Below the pieces are notes generated by a model. That model saw only the letters and a list, made by a program, of their open reading frames with translations. It had not been told where the DNA came from and ran no database searches. DNA of 64,000 nucleotides from assembly GCF_043555865.1 (NCBI RefSeq), contig NZ_JBIGHY010000002.1, positions 930,001 to 994,000 of the forward strand, written 5' to 3'. Position numbers and translations under genes: made by a program. This DNA is from Pelomonas dachongensis. GTDB taxonomy: Bacteria; Pseudomonadota; Gammaproteobacteria; Burkholderiales; Burkholderiaceae_C. Shown here piece after piece: positions 60,734 to 64,000 of this stretch (the first letter of the stretch is position 1; the number at the start of each line of letters is the position of its first letter).

Positions 60734-62043
60734 CAGCCCACCTCGGCCATGATCATGGGCGTGGCGGCCACGTCGACATCGCCCAGCGTGCAGGCGGCCA
60801 GGTAAGCGCCGATGGCGCGGTCGGCAGCGGCATCGTCGGCGGCGTGGATCAGCGCCAGCGGCTGACCGGCCGCCACGCGCGTGCCCAGCGGCTGCACGCC
60901 GGAGAAGCCCACGCGCATGTCGATGGCATCGCCCGCCTTGCGGCGGCCACCGCCCAGCTCGACGATGGCCACACCCAGGTCGCGCGTCGACATGGTCGTG
61001 ATGACGCCGTCACGAGGCGACGGCACGGGCTTCACGACGGGCGCGGCCGTCAGATAGGCGTCCGGGCGTTCCATCAGGTCGGCTGGGCCTCCCAGGGCCA
61101 CGACCATCTGGGCGAACTTCTCGGCGGCGGCGCCGGAGTCCAGCGCGGCCTGCAGCTTCACGCGCGCGGCGGCGGTGTCGGCAGCCAGGTTGCCCAGCAC
61201 CAGCATTTCGGCGCACAGCGCCAGCGTGACCTCGTGCAGGCGCGGCTCGCGGTGCTTGCCGGTCAGGTAGTGGATGGTCTCGATGACTTCCAGCGAGTTG
61301 CCGACATCGGTGCCCAGGACCTGGTTCATGTCGGTGATCAGCGCACGCGTCCTCAGGCCTGCGCCGCCGGCGACCGCGACGATGCTCTCGGCCAGCTCCT
61401 TCGCGAACTCGGGCGTGGACGCGAAGGCGCCGTTGCCGCACTTGATGTCCATGGCCAGGCCTTCGAGGCCCGCGGCCAGCTTTTTGGACAGGATGCTGGC
61501 GGTGATCAACGGCACGCTCTCGACCGTGGCCGTCACGTCGCGCGTCGCGTAGAAGCGCTTGTCGGCCGGAGCCAGGTCAGCGGTCTGGCCGATGATGGCG
61601 CAGCCGAGGGAACGGACGATCTGGTCGAAGCGCGCCGGGTCGGGCGTCGTCGTGTAACCGGGAATGGCTTCCAGCTTGTCGACCGTGCCGCCGGTGTGGC
61701 CCAGGCCGCGGCCGGCGATCATCGGCACATAGCCGCCGCACGCGGCGACCATGGGCGCCAGCATCAGGCTGACCTTGTCGCCCACGCCGCCGCTGCTGTG
61801 CTTGTCCAGCACCGGGCCGGGCATGTCCGGCCAGCGCATCACGCGGCCGGAGTTCATCATCGCGCGCGTCAGCAGCACGGCCTCGTCGCGGCCCATGCCG
61901 CGCAGGAACACGGCCATGCCGAGCGCGGCGACCTGGCCTTCGCTCCAGCTGTTGTGCGTCAGGCCATCGACGAAGTTCTGGATCTGAAGCGCGTTGAGCG
62001 CGTGGCCGTCGCGCTTGGCGCGGATGATTTCTTGGGCAAGCAT
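60733..62043 (-). CDS. deoA: Thymidine phosphorylase
   Basis: A 436-residue phosphorylase that splits thymidine to thymine and deoxyribose-1-P. Seen: the start MLAQEIIRAKRDG, DKHSSGGVGDKVSLMLAPMVAACGG (phosphate loop), MIAGRGLGHTGGTVDKLEAIPG, and FYATRDVTATV. It closely follows E. coli DeoA. The start shares the TTG-ACC-ATG region with deoC spacing of 2 bases. Confidence 0.95.
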   Translation of the reverse strand: MLAQEIIRAKRDGHALNALQIQNFVDGLTHNSWSEGQVAALGMAVFLRGMGRDEAVLLTRAMMNSGRVMRWPDMPGPVLDKHSSGGVGDKVSLMLAPMVAACGGYVPMIAGRGLGHTGGTVDKLEAIPGYTTTPDPARFDQIVRSLGCAIIGQTADLAPADKRFYATRDVTATVESVPLITASILSKKLAAGLEGLAMDIKCGNGAFASTPEFAKELAESIVAVAGGAGLRTRALITDMNQVLGTDVGNSLEVIETIHYLTGKHREPRLHEVTLALCAEMLVLGNLAADTAAARVKLQAALDSGAAAEKFAQMVVALGGPADLMERPDAYLTAAPVVKPVPSPRDGVITTMSTRDLGVAIVELGGGRRKAGDAIDMRVGFSGVQPLGTRVAAGQPLALIHAADDAAADRAIGAYLAACTLGDVDVAATPMIMAEVG

Positions 62044-62045
62044 GG

Positions 62046-62810
62046 TCAATACGTGGAGTTCGTGGCGACGGAGTCGGCACCGGCGAGGACGGATTCGATG
62101 TCGGTCAGCAGGCCGCTGGCGCCGAAGCGCAGGCGCTGCGGGTTCAGCGCCGCGTCGCCGAGAGCAGCGCGGGTCTGCGCGATGTAGCCGGCGGCATCCG
62201 CCACGGAGCGCACGCCGCCCGAGGCCTTGAAGCCGGCGGCGGACAGGCCGCTGGCCTTGATTTCCTTCAGCATCGCAGCAGCCGCAGCCGGCGTGGCGCC
62301 CACCCGGGACTTGCCGGTGCTGGTCTTGACGAAATCGGCGCCAGAAGCGAGCGCCAGGCGCGTGGCCTGGGCGATGCGGTCGGTCGTCACGAGTTCGCCG
62401 GCTTCGATGATGACCTTCAGGGTCAGCGGGCGGCTCGCGAACCGAACTTCGGACAGGAACTCGGCGACGTCGGAGGACTGGTCCGCCAGCAGCGTCCGGT
62501 AAGGCAGCACGACATCGACCTCGTCACCGCCGGCTAGGGCGATCTCGGCGATGTCGCCCAGCGCGCGCTGCAAGTCGAGCGCGCCGTCGGGGAAGTTGGC
62601 GACGGCTGCCACCTTGATGGACGCCGGCAGGGTTTCACGCGCCTGCGCCACGAAGCGCGGCCAGACGCAGACTGCGGCTACGTTGCCATGGGGCGTCTGC
62701 GCGCGCCGGCACAGCGCCTCGATGTCGGCGGCTGTGTCGGCGTCGTTGAGGCTGGTGAGGTCCAGGCAGGCCAGCGCCGTGCGGGCCGCGGACTGCAGGT
62801 CGGTGGTCAC
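62046..62810 (-). CDS. deoC: Deoxyribose-phosphate aldolase
   Basis: A 254-residue class I aldolase that splits deoxyribose-5-P to glyceraldehyde-3-P and acetaldehyde. Seen: VCVWPRFV, KVAAVANFPDG, DEVDVVLPY and ADFVKTSTGKS with the Schiff-base Lys, then GFKASGGVRSVADA. It starts at a GTG that overlaps the punA stop (GTGA). Confidence 0.95.
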   Translation of the reverse strand: MTTDLQSAARTALACLDLTSLNDADTAADIEALCRRAQTPHGNVAAVCVWPRFVAQARETLPASIKVAAVANFPDGALDLQRALGDIAEIALAGGDEVDVVLPYRTLLADQSSDVAEFLSEVRFASRPLTLKVIIEAGELVTTDRIAQATRLALASGADFVKTSTGKSRVGATPAAAAAMLKEIKASGLSAAGFKASGGVRSVADAAGYIAQTRAALGDAALNPQRLRFGASGLLTDIESVLAGADSVATNSTY

Positions 62811-63643
62811 AGCGCTGCGTCCTTGAAGCTGCTCACCAGCGCGGCCAGGAACGCGGAAGCGCGCTCACCGGACAGCTGCGCCTGCTTGAGCGTCAAGTCA
62901 TGCGTCAGCGCCTCGGCAGACAGGCCAGCGGCCATGTTGGTCATCAGCGCAATGCCCATGACCTTCAAGCCGGCATGGCGGGCCAGGATGGTCTCGGGCA
63001 CGGTGCTCATGCCGACGGCGTCGGCGCCCCAGGCCGCGAACATGCGGATCTCGGCCGGCGTCTCGAACTGCGGGCCCAGCGCCCAGCAGTAGGTGCCCTC
63101 GCCCAACATCAGATTCTCGTGCTTGGCCAGCGCCAGCGCGTGCTTGCGCAGGTCGGCGTCGTAGGCGTTGACCATGTCGACGAAGCGGTGGCTGCCCTGC
63201 TCGCCCACCAGCGGGCTGCGCTGCGGCGCGTTGATGTGGTCGGCGATCAGCATCAGGCTGCCAGGCGGCATGTGGCTGCGCAGCGAGCCGGAGGCGTTGG
63301 TCTGCACGAGCAGCTTCACGCCCCAGCGCTTCAGCGAGCGCAGCGCACCGGCCATGCCGGTGCAGTCGCCGCTCTCGTAGGTGTGGGCGCGGCCGCGCAG
63401 GAAAATGACGCGCTGCCCGCCGATGTGGCCCACGACGATCTCGTTGACGTGGCCTTCGACCTTGGGCTGCGGGAACGCCGGCAGCTCGGTGTAGGGCAGA
63501 TGCTTCGCGTCCTGCACATGGCTGACCGCGCCGGCCCAGCCGGAGCCGAGCACGACAGCAACTTCAGGCGCGTGGCCGAACAGGGATTGCAGCTTCTCGA
63601 CGCTCGCGGTGATCGCGGGGTCGAGGGTCTTGTTGTCGATCAT
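62807..63643 (-). CDS. punA: Purine-nucleoside phosphorylase
   Basis: A 278-residue trimeric-type purine nucleoside phosphorylase. Seen: VVLGSGWAGAVSHV, the phosphate/His loop FLRGRAHTYESGD, NASGSLRSHMPPGSLMLIADHIN and LGPQFETPAEIRMF, with GMSTVPETI near the end. These are the PNP/MTAP family motifs. ATG 63643 is the fitting start; the open frame above it overlaps the cdd gene and is not used. Confidence 0.93.
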   Translation of the reverse strand: MIDNKTLDPAITASVEKLQSLFGHAPEVAVVLGSGWAGAVSHVQDAKHLPYTELPAFPQPKVEGHVNEIVVGHIGGQRVIFLRGRAHTYESGDCTGMAGALRSLKRWGVKLLVQTNASGSLRSHMPPGSLMLIADHINAPQRSPLVGEQGSHRFVDMVNAYDADLRKHALALAKHENLMLGEGTYCWALGPQFETPAEIRMFAAWGADAVGMSTVPETILARHAGLKVMGIALMTNMAAGLSAEALTHDLTLKQAQLSGERASAFLAALVSSFKDAAL

Positions 63644-63651
63644 GGGGAACC

Positions 63652-63999
63652 TCAGATGTTCAAGTGAGCAGGCCCGAAGCTGTGCGGGAGCAGCTCGGCC
63701 AGGGTCCAGCGTTGGCGGATACCGCCAGGATCGCCGGCAATGATGACAAGCTCTTCCGGCACGGAGAACTCGCGGAGCTTCTGGCGACAGCCGCCGCACG
63801 GCGTGATGATGTCTGGCCCGGGGCCGGTCACCAGCGCCACCCGGGCCTGCTTGCCGCCGGCCATCAGCATGGCCGTCAGCGCCGAGGGCTCGGCGCACCA
63901 TCCCTGCGGGTACGACGCGTTCTCAACGTTGGCGCCGATGTGGATGCGGCCCTGTTCGTCCAGGATGGCGACGCCGACCTTGTATTTGGAATACGGCGC
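63652..63999 (-). CDS. cdd: Cytidine deaminase (5' end outside the window)
   Basis: The last 115 residues of a zinc cytidine deaminase that makes uridine. Seen: SKYKVGVAILDEQGRI, GANVENASYPQGWCAEPSAL with the CAE zinc/catalytic motif, and TPCGGCRQKLREF with the second Cys pair. It is the small tetrameric type (Cys-Cys-Cys zinc site). The N terminus lies past the right end. Confidence 0.93.
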   Translation of the reverse strand, partial: APYSKYKVGVAILDEQGRIHIGANVENASYPQGWCAEPSALTAMLMAGGKQARVALVTGPGPDIITPCGGCRQKLREFSVPEELVIIAGDPGGIRQRWTLAELLPHSFGPAHLNI

Positions 64000-64000
64000 G

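Overview
The window looks like chromosomal DNA of a high-GC, motile, Gram-negative betaproteobacterium. Burkholderiales of the Rubrivivax/Roseateles/Leptothrix type is my best guess. The reasons are the strong G/C bias at third codon positions, dense operons with 4-bp start/stop overlaps, a neighbouring dapA-bamC pair, PEP-CTERM proteins, two chemoreceptors with a CheR-binding tail, and DUF3717/DUF1289 and DUF2868-type proteins. No tRNA, rRNA or CRISPR array was seen.

Layout. 1-3.6 kb: the tail of an unknown gene, purN, then trpS, a small DUF3717-DUF1289 protein and a MATE exporter in one operon. 3.6-6.3 kb: an envelope-stress-like operon on the minus strand (Spy/CpxP-like protein, OmpR-type regulator, histidine kinase). 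6.4-15.7 kb: ettA, a solute-binding protein, an RhlE-type RNA helicase and a 1410-residue SNF2 helicase. 15.8-23.2 kb: a ParE-like toxin remnant, then a packed plus-strand run (DUF2868-like membrane protein, NAD-binding protein, beta-CASP nuclease, MgtC/DUF4010 protein, mnmC). 23.3-26.6 kb: two chemoreceptors with almost identical signalling halves. 26.6-29.3 kb: rpiA with a group II intron against its start codon. 29.3-32.5 kb: a minus-strand operon of two PEP-CTERM proteins and a GH16 beta-glucanase behind two LacI-type operator-like palindromes.

32.6-41.7 kb: DUF2141 protein, DAHP synthase, EamA exporter with a divergent LysR regulator, the glycine-betaine importer proVWX with a long leader, pyrD and a lipoprotein. 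41.8-48.7 kb (minus): FxDxF-type PEP-CTERM protein, parC, lytic transglycosylase, GNAT enzyme, a VapBC-type toxin-antitoxin pair, parE. 48.8-55.1 kb (plus): exported amidohydrolase with a histone-H1-like tail, MFS transporter, a 41-residue membrane peptide, methyltransferase, dapA, bamC, MBL hydrolase. 55.1-55.8 kb: an internally deleted group II intron inserted just behind the terminator of a small lipoprotein gene. 56.2-64 kb: ribosomal oxygenase and partner, SlyD-like isomerase, dut, coaBC, trmB, and the nucleoside-salvage genes deoA, deoC, punA and cdd (cut by the window end).

Most of the window is housekeeping. The accessory layer consists of two unrelated group II introns (one with a lost reverse-transcriptase motif, one with almost all of its ORF deleted), toxin-antitoxin elements and the beta-glucan/PEP-CTERM operon. 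I did not find a clearly new multi-gene system. The strongest leads are the intron/rpiA junction, the deletion-derivative intron, the PEP-CTERM plus GH16 operon, the H1-tailed amidohydrolase and the DUF2868/DUF3482-like fusion that has no GTPase motif.
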